From Verrucomicrobiia bacterium (GTDB lineage: Bacteria; Verrucomicrobiota; Verrucomicrobiia; Limisphaerales; UBA11358): DNA of 64,000 nucleotides. The notes under the pieces were generated by a model that was given only the letters and a program-made list of their open reading frames with translations, did not search any database and was not told the origin of the DNA. Both the position numbers and the translations under genes were made by a program. The stretch covers positions 1-64,000 of the forward strand of contig JANWKE010000061.1 of the NCBI GenBank assembly GCA_025451535.1, in the 5' to 3' direction. Below are positions 19,382 through 27,654 of the stretch, piece by piece; position 1 is the stretch's first letter, and every line of letters begins with the position of its first letter.

Positions 19382-19490
19382 CGGATTTGCTGTTTCCGGC
19401 GACACCGGCATGTGAATGAAACGGGAGTCAACCGTACGGTGAAACCTTGCCGTGCTCCGGCCCCGAGTTTAATCTTTGCTGTCACGTTCC

Positions 19491-21353
19491 ATGCCGACCA
19501 CAAACATCCTTGGCATTTCAGCCTTTTATCATGACAGCGCCGCTGCGCTCATCGTGGATGGACGGATTGTGGCCGCCGCCCAGGAGGAACGGTTTACCCG
19601 TAAAAAGCATGATTCCGGTTATCCGGCCAACGCGATTGCTTATTGCTTGTCCGCCGGCGGCCTGCAACCGGAAGACCTGAATTACGTCGCATTTTACGAC
19701 AAACCGTTGCTCAAATTTGACCGCTTGCTGGAAACCTACCTCGCGTTTGCCCCAGCCGGTTTCCGCAGTTTTCGCCTCGCCATGCCGGTCTGGCTTAAAG
19801 ACAAGCTGCATCTGCGCCGGTTCCTGCGCCGGGAGTTGCCGGCCGCACGCCGCGCCCGCTTCGTTTTCACCGAACATCACGAGAGTCACGCCGCCAGTGC
19901 GTTCTATCCCAGTCCGTTTGACGAAGCGGCCATCCTGACATTGGATGGCGTTGGGGAGTGGTGCACCGCCGCCATCGGCACCGGAGAGGGCCATCGCATC
20001 AATCTTCTGCGCGAGTTGAAGTTTCCCCACTCGCCGGGATTGCTTTACTCGGCGTTCACGTATTATTGCGGATTCAAGGTCAACAGTGGTGAATATAAGC
20101 TCATGGGACTGGCGCCTTACGGCCGGCCGCAATTCGCCGAAGTGATTCGACAGCATCTGGTCGAGGTCAAACCGGACGGCAGCCTCTGGATGAACATGGA
20201 CTATTTCAACTATTGCCAGGGATTGACCATGACCAATGAGCGCTTCCATGCGCTGTTTGGCGGACCGCCACGCCAGCCGGAAGAGCAATTGGAACAACGG
20301 CACATGGACGTTGCCGCAAGCATCCAGGTGGTCACCGGGGAAATTGTTTTGAACATGGCCCGTGAAGCTCATCGCCTGACCGGCAAAAGAAACCTCGTGC
20401 TCGCCGGGGGTGTGGCGCTGAATTGCGTCGCCAACGGGCAGGTGTTGCGGGAGGGACCGTTCTCCGACTTGTGGATTCAACCGGCCGCCGGCGACGCCGG
20501 CGGCGCGCTGGGTGCGGCGTTGTTCGTCTGGCATCAACTGCTCGAAAATCCGCGCCGCCCCGCCCGGCGCGATACCCAGCAGGGCAGCCTGCTGGGCCCC
20601 GTATCCTCAAACGAAGAAATCGCGCGCACGCTTGCCGCTGACAACGTGCCCTGTCAGAAATTTACTGAGGAGGCGGAATTACTGGGCGAAGTCGCCCGGC
20701 TGCTCGCGGCCGGCAAGGTCGTCGGCTGGTTTCAGGGACGAATGGAATTCGGCCCGCGCGCACTGGGATCAAGGAGCATCCTGGGCGATCCGCGAAATCC
20801 AGCCATGCAATCGGTGTTAAACCTCAAGATCAAACAGCGCGAAAGTTTCCGTCCCTTCGCGCCCTCCGTATTGCAAGAACGCGCTGCGGAATACTTCGGG
20901 CTGCCGGCGGAAACTGAAAGTCCGTACATGCTCCTGGTCGCGCCCCTCCGGGAACAGCACCGCACGGCGATCTCCGACGACGACCGGGAAACCATGACGA
21001 CCAACCCGGACCTGCGCCGCCGGGTGAATATCGTTCGCTCGACCTTGCCGGCCATTACGCATGTGGATTACAGCGCGCGCCTCCAGACCGTTGATGAGGA
21101 GCGGCACGGGCGGTTTTACCGGCTGCTCAAAACCTTTGAACGGGTCACGGGCTGCCCCGCGCTCGTGAACACGAGTTTCAATGTCCGTGGGGAACCGATC
21201 GTCTGTTCCCCGGCCGAGGCCTTGCGATGCTTTCTGGCCACGGACATGGACGCGCTGGTGCTGGAAAATTTTGTCGTCCGCAAGGAACAAATGACCGGCG
21301 TCCTTTCCGCCGTCGAACGGGCGAAACACCTGGCCGCCTTTGAACCCGACTGA
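19491..21353 (+). CDS. Carbamoyltransferase (NodU/TobZ family)
   Basis: ILGISAFYHDSAAALIVDGRIVAAAQEERFTRKKHD, HHESHAASAFYPSPF, FGPRALGSRSILGDPR, TSFNVRGEPIVCSPAEALRCF. ORF open from TTG 19476; ATG at 19491. Confidence 0.95.
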   Translation: MPTTNILGISAFYHDSAAALIVDGRIVAAAQEERFTRKKHDSGYPANAIAYCLSAGGLQPEDLNYVAFYDKPLLKFDRLLETYLAFAPAGFRSFRLAMPVWLKDKLHLRRFLRRELPAARRARFVFTEHHESHAASAFYPSPFDEAAILTLDGVGEWCTAAIGTGEGHRINLLRELKFPHSPGLLYSAFTYYCGFKVNSGEYKLMGLAPYGRPQFAEVIRQHLVEVKPDGSLWMNMDYFNYCQGLTMTNERFHALFGGPPRQPEEQLEQRHMDVAASIQVVTGEIVLNMAREAHRLTGKRNLVLAGGVALNCVANGQVLREGPFSDLWIQPAAGDAGGALGAALFVWHQLLENPRRPARRDTQQGSLLGPVSSNEEIARTLAADNVPCQKFTEEAELLGEVARLLAAGKVVGWFQGRMEFGPRALGSRSILGDPRNPAMQSVLNLKIKQRESFRPFAPSVLQERAAEYFGLPAETESPYMLLVAPLREQHRTAISDDDRETMTTNPDLRRRVNIVRSTLPAITHVDYSARLQTVDEERHGRFYRLLKTFERVTGCPALVNTSFNVRGEPIVCSPAEALRCFLATDMDALVLENFVVRKEQMTGVLSAVERAKHLAAFEPD

Positions 21354-21354
21354 T

Positions 21355-21774
21355 ATGCCTATGAAATGGTTCAACCTTCCGCTCAAACCGACGCCCCGCG
21401 TGCTGCGGCAATTTGCCGCCGCGTGGCTCGTATTCTTTCTCGCGGTGGCGGCCCAACAAATGTTCCTGCGCAGCCGTGCCACCGCGGCCGGTGTGCTTGG
21501 CGCAATCGCCTTGATCGGGCTGATTGGCCTGGTGCAGCCATCGGCCGTGCGCTGGCTGTTTGTCGGAGCAACGGTTGCCGCGTTTCCCGTTGGCTGGGTG
21601 ATGACCCAGGTGGTCCTCGCGGCGATGTTTTACGGCGTCCTGACCCCCCTGGCCCTGGTGTTCCGCTGGCGCGGGCGCGATGAACTGCAATTGCGGCCCA
21701 AACCCGCACAGGCCAGTTTTTGGATTACGCGGCATCCGGAACGGGACGTCAGAAGATACTTGAAGCAATTCTAG
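21355..21774 (+). CDS. SxtJ-family membrane protein
   Basis: Small multi-TM protein overlapping the carbamoyltransferase stop region; VTQVVLAAMFYGVLTPLALVFRWRGRDEL-like C-terminal pattern recalled for SxtJ. Confidence 0.8.
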   Translation: MPMKWFNLPLKPTPRVLRQFAAAWLVFFLAVAAQQMFLRSRATAAGVLGAIALIGLIGLVQPSAVRWLFVGATVAAFPVGWVMTQVVLAAMFYGVLTPLALVFRWRGRDELQLRPKPAQASFWITRHPERDVRRYLKQF

Positions 21775-21800
21775 CGCAGGCGTAGGCTTTTGACATCCCG

Positions 21801-22001
21801 ATGGGCAAGCAACCCTCCAGTGAATTTGAGAAGGCGGCGGCGGCTCCCGCCCGCGGCGGCTTCCTGCGCGACCTCTGGGACTTCCTCAAAACCAACAAGA
21901 AGTGGTGGTTGGTGCCCATCATTGTAATACTTTTGATTTTCAGCCTGCTGATCCTGTTGTCGAGCACCGGGGTGGCTCCGTTCATCTACACCCTCTTCTG
22001 A
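21801..22001 (+). CDS. DUF5989-family small membrane protein
   Basis: 66 aa with FLRDLWDFLKTNKKWWLVPIIVILLIFSLLILLSSTGVAPFIYTLF. Confidence 0.8.
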   Translation: MGKQPSSEFEKAAAAPARGGFLRDLWDFLKTNKKWWLVPIIVILLIFSLLILLSSTGVAPFIYTLF

Positions 22002-22004
22002 GAG

Positions 22005-24527
22005 TCAGCGGGCTGGCGGCAGGCCGAGTTGGGTGCGCAAGGTCCGGCTGTAATCGAGCGCCGGTTTGTTCGTGGGGTCCTGGCGGAGAACTTCCTCGAA
22101 CTGAGCGAGGGCTTCGGTGGCATACCTTTCTTTCATTAACGAGATGCCAAGATTGACCCGCGCCGACACCAGATCCGGCTGGAGGCCCAACGCTTCACGG
22201 AATTGTTGCTCGGCTTCAATGTTCATGCCCTCCTGGCCGATCGCCAGGCCATAACAGTAATGCGCCTGCGCGGATCCCGGCATGAGACGCACCGCCTCCG
22301 CCAGATGATACGCGGCGCCGGCGTTACGCCTCAGGAGCAAAAGACCCTGTCCCACTTCGAGGCGCAGTTTTGCGTCTCCCGGATTCAGCTCGATGGCCTC
22401 AACGTAATTTGTTACCGCAGCTTCAAGCCAGCCACGGCCGCGATAGAAACGCGCCAGCGCCACCATGTTCGGTTCGCTATCGTCGCGAGTTGCCAGTGCC
22501 ATGCGATAATAACCTTCCGCCGTTCCGGGTTTGGTTTCCTCGAAACATTCTCCGAGATTGACCCATGCCGCGCTGGATTCCGGGTCCATGGCGGCCATAC
22601 GCCGGAATTCATGAATGGCCTCTTCGTGCCGGCCCAGCATCCATAGCGCTTGTCCAAGGTTGTCGAGCGACATCACATCCTCTGGATACAACTGCAGGGC
22701 GTGCCGGAACGCCGCCGCGGCATTCTCAAATTGATGTTCCCCCGCGAAGATGACGCCCAGCCGGGACCAATGTCCGGCATCATTCGGAAGCAGCTCCAGC
22801 TCACGCCGCAATGACGTGGCCGCACCGGCGAGGTCACCCGCCCTCTCTTTCATCGAAGCCAACTGGCTGTATAACACTGGATCGTCCGGAACCGTCGCCA
22901 TTGCCTCTTCGCAAACTCGTTGAGCCTCCCTTAATCCAGCCGGTTGGGCCACGGTCGCCAGGCTTGCGAGTGAGGTTTCCAGGCGCAGCACTTGCGCCTC
23001 ATGATTCAATTGCCCCGTAAACGGCGCGTTGCTGACGCGGGCACGGATTTCGCCCAATACATCCAGTCGATCCAGTTCGGACCAGCCCAACCGCCGTTCG
23101 CAATCTGTCACGGACGGCCAGGATTGGTTTGCGCCGCCCGGCACCGCCACCCACGCCGGCAACAGTTTCTCGACCTGCGCACCAATGGTTCTGGCCAGAA
23201 GATAATTGCCATCGAAGTTCAAATGAACATGTTCATAAAACAGGTTCTCGCCGGGCAATCCATCCGGGTTGTGTTCGGCGAAGGCATGCTGGACGTCGGC
23301 GAGCAGAATGCGTTTGGAATCACGGCCCGCAGCCGCCTGCCGAATCAGCTCATTGAGCCGGCTGTCGCAACGGAAGCGCAGCGTGTCCAGATCGCACGCA
23401 GCCTGGAATTGCCCTTGTGCTTCCGTAGCCTTGCCCAGTGCCAGCGCGCATTCCCCCTGCCGAAAGCGAAGATCGGCAAAACGGTCGTCAATCTGTGCCG
23501 CCGACTGAAACGGTTCTACCGCTTCCCGGGCCTGACCGGCGGCCTGGGCCTTGAGGCCGGATTGATAAAGCTGTTCCCACTTTGCCTTGTCCGGCCCGGA
23601 CAACCCCGGCCGGTGGGCCGACGCAAACGGCGCGCAGTCCTTCAAGTTGACGGCCACGGTGCTGATCACCATGCCGACGCCGTTGCGCCGTCCCGTCCGG
23701 ATGAGGTCGGCGAGGTTCCGTTCAAAATGTTCATAAACGGCGTTCATGCGCGGGTCGTCGGCGCGCACTTGCTGGCTGAGGAACATTTTCATACCGCCCC
23801 ATTCGCCCATCCCCGCGGGATGCTTCTGGGCCCATTGACGCGCGAAATCCAACAGTTGCCCGACGCGCGTGGTTTTAAGGGTCAGCAGGCTGCGAATGAC
23901 CGGTAGCGGCGGCAGTTGCTGCCCGAAAACCGTGCCAGCGCCGAAAGGCCCCACGACTTCATTGTTGCCCATGTAAATGACCCAGATATCGCCATCGGCC
24001 TTCGCACAGTCGCGCGCGATGGGCAGAATGGCGTAGGAATTGACCGCCGTCATCGCCGCATTCACCACCTCAAAATGCACGCCCGGATGCCGCACGCTCA
24101 GCATCGCCTGCAACATCCGCGAGAGACCAAACTGGGGCTGCGGATCACCGTAGGCCGCTGACTCGCCGAAAACAAAAATCCGCACCGTGTCGGGAGGTTT
24201 GGCCTGGGGAATGGAAATCGGCCCCGGCAACCGCGCCAGTTTCGGGCCGAAGAAACGCAAGCCAAACTGGTAGTTCTGTACGAAAACCTTTTGCCCGTTC
24301 GGCGAAGCCGGCAGCAGGAACGAGGTGGGATAGCCATAACCGGCCAGTCTCAATCCCAATTCGGCCAGACCGAAAAATATCGCCGGGGCAACCACCAGGG
24401 CCAGCAGCCGGAAGACCCATAACCGCCAGCCGGTGACACGAGGGACTGCCGGGGAAGTCGTTTTGTCCGGGGCCGGCGCGTTCGGAAGGTTGGCGGGGGC
24501 GGCGTTCCTTTTGCGGCGGTTTGACAT
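22005..24527 (-). CDS. SGNH-hydrolase-like/TPR membrane-anchored protein
   Basis: N-terminal TM; RIFVFGESAAYGDP, YMGNNEVVGPFG, FYEHVHLNFDGNYLLA (SGNH-like blocks), then a C-terminal TPR array. Confidence 0.88.
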   Translation of the reverse strand: MSNRRKRNAAPANLPNAPAPDKTTSPAVPRVTGWRLWVFRLLALVVAPAIFFGLAELGLRLAGYGYPTSFLLPASPNGQKVFVQNYQFGLRFFGPKLARLPGPISIPQAKPPDTVRIFVFGESAAYGDPQPQFGLSRMLQAMLSVRHPGVHFEVVNAAMTAVNSYAILPIARDCAKADGDIWVIYMGNNEVVGPFGAGTVFGQQLPPLPVIRSLLTLKTTRVGQLLDFARQWAQKHPAGMGEWGGMKMFLSQQVRADDPRMNAVYEHFERNLADLIRTGRRNGVGMVISTVAVNLKDCAPFASAHRPGLSGPDKAKWEQLYQSGLKAQAAGQAREAVEPFQSAAQIDDRFADLRFRQGECALALGKATEAQGQFQAACDLDTLRFRCDSRLNELIRQAAAGRDSKRILLADVQHAFAEHNPDGLPGENLFYEHVHLNFDGNYLLARTIGAQVEKLLPAWVAVPGGANQSWPSVTDCERRLGWSELDRLDVLGEIRARVSNAPFTGQLNHEAQVLRLETSLASLATVAQPAGLREAQRVCEEAMATVPDDPVLYSQLASMKERAGDLAGAATSLRRELELLPNDAGHWSRLGVIFAGEHQFENAAAAFRHALQLYPEDVMSLDNLGQALWMLGRHEEAIHEFRRMAAMDPESSAAWVNLGECFEETKPGTAEGYYRMALATRDDSEPNMVALARFYRGRGWLEAAVTNYVEAIELNPGDAKLRLEVGQGLLLLRRNAGAAYHLAEAVRLMPGSAQAHYCYGLAIGQEGMNIEAEQQFREALGLQPDLVSARVNLGISLMKERYATEALAQFEEVLRQDPTNKPALDYSRTLRTQLGLPPAR

Positions 24528-24677
24528 GGCAGGCTCGACAATTGGCAGATTACGAAGGTCGCAATCTGTCTATTTTTTCTGGTTTTCCGAGGTAACCCGA
24601 CGGCTCAGTGTGGGCAAACAGGGCTTAGCTGTCAAAAACAATTGGCGGCCTGGCTCTTGATAGCGACGGTAATCAGA

Positions 24678-26264
24678 TCAATCCCGCAATTTCCCCTCAA
24701 GATTTTTCACGTCCTTTGCGTCCAGACTTTTACCGTAAGTTTTGTCCAATGGTTTGCCCCAAACCACCTCGGTATGACGCAGCGACAATCCGTTAATGTC
24801 ACGCGCATAAATCCCCGCCAGTTTGTACTCGAAAATACCGTTGGTGAATATGCCCATGGGCCGCTCGTCGTAAAAACCGCCCGGCACATCGCTGGTCTTT
24901 GCGATTTCCACGCGGACGTTGTCCAGCACGATGTTTTCCAGCGGAGAATTGGTCCAGCCCATGAGAAAAACTCCGTTTTCACCGTGGCAAAGGATGTTGC
25001 TGAACCGGATGTTGCGGACGTAGCCCAGTTTGGTTTTCGCGTTGCGCGGAAAATGGCTAATATGAATCGGCTCCGCCGCGCCCCACCATTTGTGCGGCTG
25101 GAAACCGGTTTCGACCGTGATGTTGGCAAACAGCACATTCTCAATGTTGCCCGCGTCCAGACTCTGAATCGAAAGCCCGCGGTTGCTGTGCGAGACGACA
25201 CAATCGGCGAAGACAATGTCGCGCGCGCCCGGCAGGGTGTAGGTCTCATCAATTTTCAACCCGCTGCTCCGCGACTCAATCACGCAGCCCGTCACCGTGA
25301 TGCGGGCGGAACCGCCGTAGGACGCAAAGTTCGGGGTGTCTTTGATGACGATGCCGTCGTCGGCTGCGCTGATATCACAGTTGGCCACGCGTACGTCGCG
25401 GGAATGGTCAATGTCAATGCCGTCACAGTTGGCCACGTCCCAGGCGTTGTGAATGCTGATGTCATCGATCACCACGTCGTCGCACCCGACCAGATGCACC
25501 GTCCAGCTCGGCGCGTGGCGCAAGGTAAAATCGTGCATCCGGACCTGCTGGCAGCCGATAAAGATGACCATCATCGGCCGGCCGCCATGGGTTTGCGGCT
25601 GGTCCGGCAGTTTGTCAAACGGCCACCAATCGCCGGTGAAGGACTCCGGCCACCAGTTGGTTTTGTTCACGTCGCCGCCCGCTTCCTCATTCGCCAGTTG
25701 CTGCCAGACGGCGCGGTCATTACCGTCAATGACGCCGTTGCCGGAGACGGTGAGGTTGGTGGCGTCCTTGGCGAACAACAACGCGCCGGGATGCCCGTAG
25801 TCGCGCCAGTTGGCGCTGCCCTTGAGCACGGCGCCGTTGGCCAGATGAAAATCCATCCGACTTTGCAACGTCAGGGCGCCGGTGAGAAAAGTCCCGGCCG
25901 GCAGAAGCACCTGCCCGCCCCCTCGGACAGCACAGGCATCTATGGCCTTCTGAACGGCTGCCGTGTCGTCATTCGTACCATCGCCTTTGGCGCCATAATC
26001 AAGCACGTTGAAGACGCCAACTGTTTCGATGGCGGAACCGGAAAACGTGGCCTGAAGCAAAACCAATAACACCAGCGTCAGCCCCGTCGCAAACGAACTC
26101 CGTTTTGGAATAGATAAACAAACTCCGTGGTGGGATATTCTGCACCTTTCGGTGGGGCGACCGTCCTCGCGAGCCATCGTCATTACGCTTTGACGCCCCC
26201 ATCCCGGCTCGTCAGTAGCCTCGCCCCACCAAACTGAACCATTGCCAATAATTCGGGTTTTCAT
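24678..26264 (-). CDS. GH28 polygalacturonase-like/pectin lyase fold protein
   Basis: FNVLDYGAKGDGTNDDTAAVQKAIDAC...GGGQVLLPAGTFLTGALTLQS, NCDGIDIDHSRDVRVANCDISAADDGIVIK. Start uncertain: the ORF runs to 26393 through two palindromic repeats. Confidence 0.88.
   Translation of the reverse strand: MKTRIIGNGSVWWGEATDEPGWGRQSVMTMAREDGRPTERCRISHHGVCLSIPKRSSFATGLTLVLLVLLQATFSGSAIETVGVFNVLDYGAKGDGTNDDTAAVQKAIDACAVRGGGQVLLPAGTFLTGALTLQSRMDFHLANGAVLKGSANWRDYGHPGALLFAKDATNLTVSGNGVIDGNDRAVWQQLANEEAGGDVNKTNWWPESFTGDWWPFDKLPDQPQTHGGRPMMVIFIGCQQVRMHDFTLRHAPSWTVHLVGCDDVVIDDISIHNAWDVANCDGIDIDHSRDVRVANCDISAADDGIVIKDTPNFASYGGSARITVTGCVIESRSSGLKIDETYTLPGARDIVFADCVVSHSNRGLSIQSLDAGNIENVLFANITVETGFQPHKWWGAAEPIHISHFPRNAKTKLGYVRNIRFSNILCHGENGVFLMGWTNSPLENIVLDNVRVEIAKTSDVPGGFYDERPMGIFTNGIFEYKLAGIYARDINGLSLRHTEVVWGKPLDKTYGKSLDAKDVKNLEGKLRD
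26151..26230. repeat. 80-bp imperfect palindromic repeat
   Basis: Outer perfect arms GGTGGGGCGA (26151-26160)/TCGCCCCACC (26221-26230); imperfect complementarity continues inward to GAGCC/GGCTC. Confidence 0.8.
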
Positions 26265-26319
26265 ATGACTATGTTGGCCCCACTTACGAAGGCGTTCGAG
26301 AAAAAACGTTTCAACTTTC

Positions 26320-26391
26320 GGAGCGCGAGTTGTCCCAACTCGCAGCCTGTCCGAACGGTCGCCGCTGCGGATTGAAGACAATCCGCGCTCC
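26320..26391. repeat. 72-bp cloverleaf-like palindromic repeat
   Basis: Outer GGAGC/GCTCC enclosing GCGAGTTG-TCC-CAACTCGC and GCGGATTG-AAGA-CAATCCGC hairpins, with a possible CCG-AA-CGG middle arm. Confidence 0.9.
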
Positions 26392-26420
26392 ATTTACACG
26401 GAAAGCCGTCCGCCGTAGCG

Positions 26421-27641
26421 TCAGTTTGCGTTACCGATGGCGCGCAACCGGTGGAGCGTCTCGAGGCACATCCGGGACGCGTGATACGGGCCTTTCCATT
26501 CGCTGACCTTCGGCAAAGTGGCGTCCACCTTGCCTTCCGGCGTAATGCGCCAGAACCATTCACCGTGCACGCGGTCCAACAGATGTTTTTCAATAAAATC
26601 CCAGACCCGAAATACGGCGTTGAGGTATTTCGTGTCGCGGGAGATTTGATACGCGTTAAGGAAGCCGATGGCGGCTTCAGCCTGGGGCCAGCATTCCTTG
26701 CCGCCATCAATGATTGTTCCTCCCCTGCCCTCGTAACGCAGCGCGCCGTCGGTATCGATGCCTTCCTGGAGTACGACCTCCGCCATCGGCAGCACCACCT
26801 TCTCCACTTGTTTCAACAAACCGGCATCGCCCAGAACTTCGGCGGCTTCACCGAGCAGCCAGGTGCTTTCGATATCATGGCCGAAGGTGTAGGAATTCGA
26901 CCGCACGCGCCACTCCTCGTCAAAGAAGTGATTCAAGTGCTTCGTACGGGAATCGAGAATGCGTTGCTCGAACAGCTGGATAAGTTCGCGCAACCGCTGG
27001 GCGACACGCGGCTCCTTCCACACCCGGTAAAGATTGGTGTACGCTTCCAAAACGTGAAGATGATTGTTCATGGACTTCTTCTCGTTCATGTCCTTGTCGC
27101 TCAGCCGCGCGTCGGGACCGGCCTCGGACCAGTCGCGCTGGCACACTTCGACATAACCGCCAAACCCGGCATCGTGCGCGTGCCCTTCGATCAATTCAAA
27201 CAGCTCCTGGGCGCGGGCCAACGCGGGCAGCCCTCCAAAAGCCCGGTGATATTCCGCAAGCGCGTAGATATAAAACGCCTGGCCGTAGATTTTCTTGGAC
27301 TCGTCCAGAACGACCCGGCCGGTATCATTCAACCGCCAGAACGCGCCGCCCTGCTGCGTGTCCCAGAACCGGTTCATCACGTAGTCATAGGCGCGATCCG
27401 CCATTTGCCGGAAAAGTTTGTCCGGCCGGGCCTGATGAACCGCCGCGAAAGCCCAAAGAATGCGGCTGTTGACGATGAGCCCCTTGGGCTGGGTCCGGTC
27501 AGGCTTGAGATCGTTGGACAACCAGCCCATCCAGCCGCCCTGCTCGTGGTCCACCGCCGGTCCGCACCAGAACGGCATGAGATGATTGAACAAGTGATCA
27601 CTGATGCGCTGCGAAAATTTTTCCAGTTTGGTCGGGTCCAT
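26421..27641 (-). CDS. AGE-family epimerase, cellobiose/mannobiose 2-epimerase-like
   Basis: VDHEQGGWMGWLSND, NSRILWAFAAV, KKIYGQAFYIYALAEYHRA, NNHLHVLEAYTNLYR, FGHDIESTWLLGEAAE, ECWPQAEAAIGFLNAY. Confidence 0.88.
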   Translation of the reverse strand: MDPTKLEKFSQRISDHLFNHLMPFWCGPAVDHEQGGWMGWLSNDLKPDRTQPKGLIVNSRILWAFAAVHQARPDKLFRQMADRAYDYVMNRFWDTQQGGAFWRLNDTGRVVLDESKKIYGQAFYIYALAEYHRAFGGLPALARAQELFELIEGHAHDAGFGGYVEVCQRDWSEAGPDARLSDKDMNEKKSMNNHLHVLEAYTNLYRVWKEPRVAQRLRELIQLFEQRILDSRTKHLNHFFDEEWRVRSNSYTFGHDIESTWLLGEAAEVLGDAGLLKQVEKVVLPMAEVVLQEGIDTDGALRYEGRGGTIIDGGKECWPQAEAAIGFLNAYQISRDTKYLNAVFRVWDFIEKHLLDRVHGEWFWRITPEGKVDATLPKVSEWKGPYHASRMCLETLHRLRAIGNAN

Positions 27642-27654
27642 TCAAAATCAACGG

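Noticed and set aside
19491-22001. Saxitoxin-like biosynthetic cluster
   Set aside because: SxtJ and carbamoyltransferase alone are not diagnostic; no other sxt-type or PKS/NRPS gene is present.
24642-26069. 475-aa ORF on + strand opposite GH28
   Set aside because: Shadow ORF; the minus-strand GH28 reading is unambiguous.
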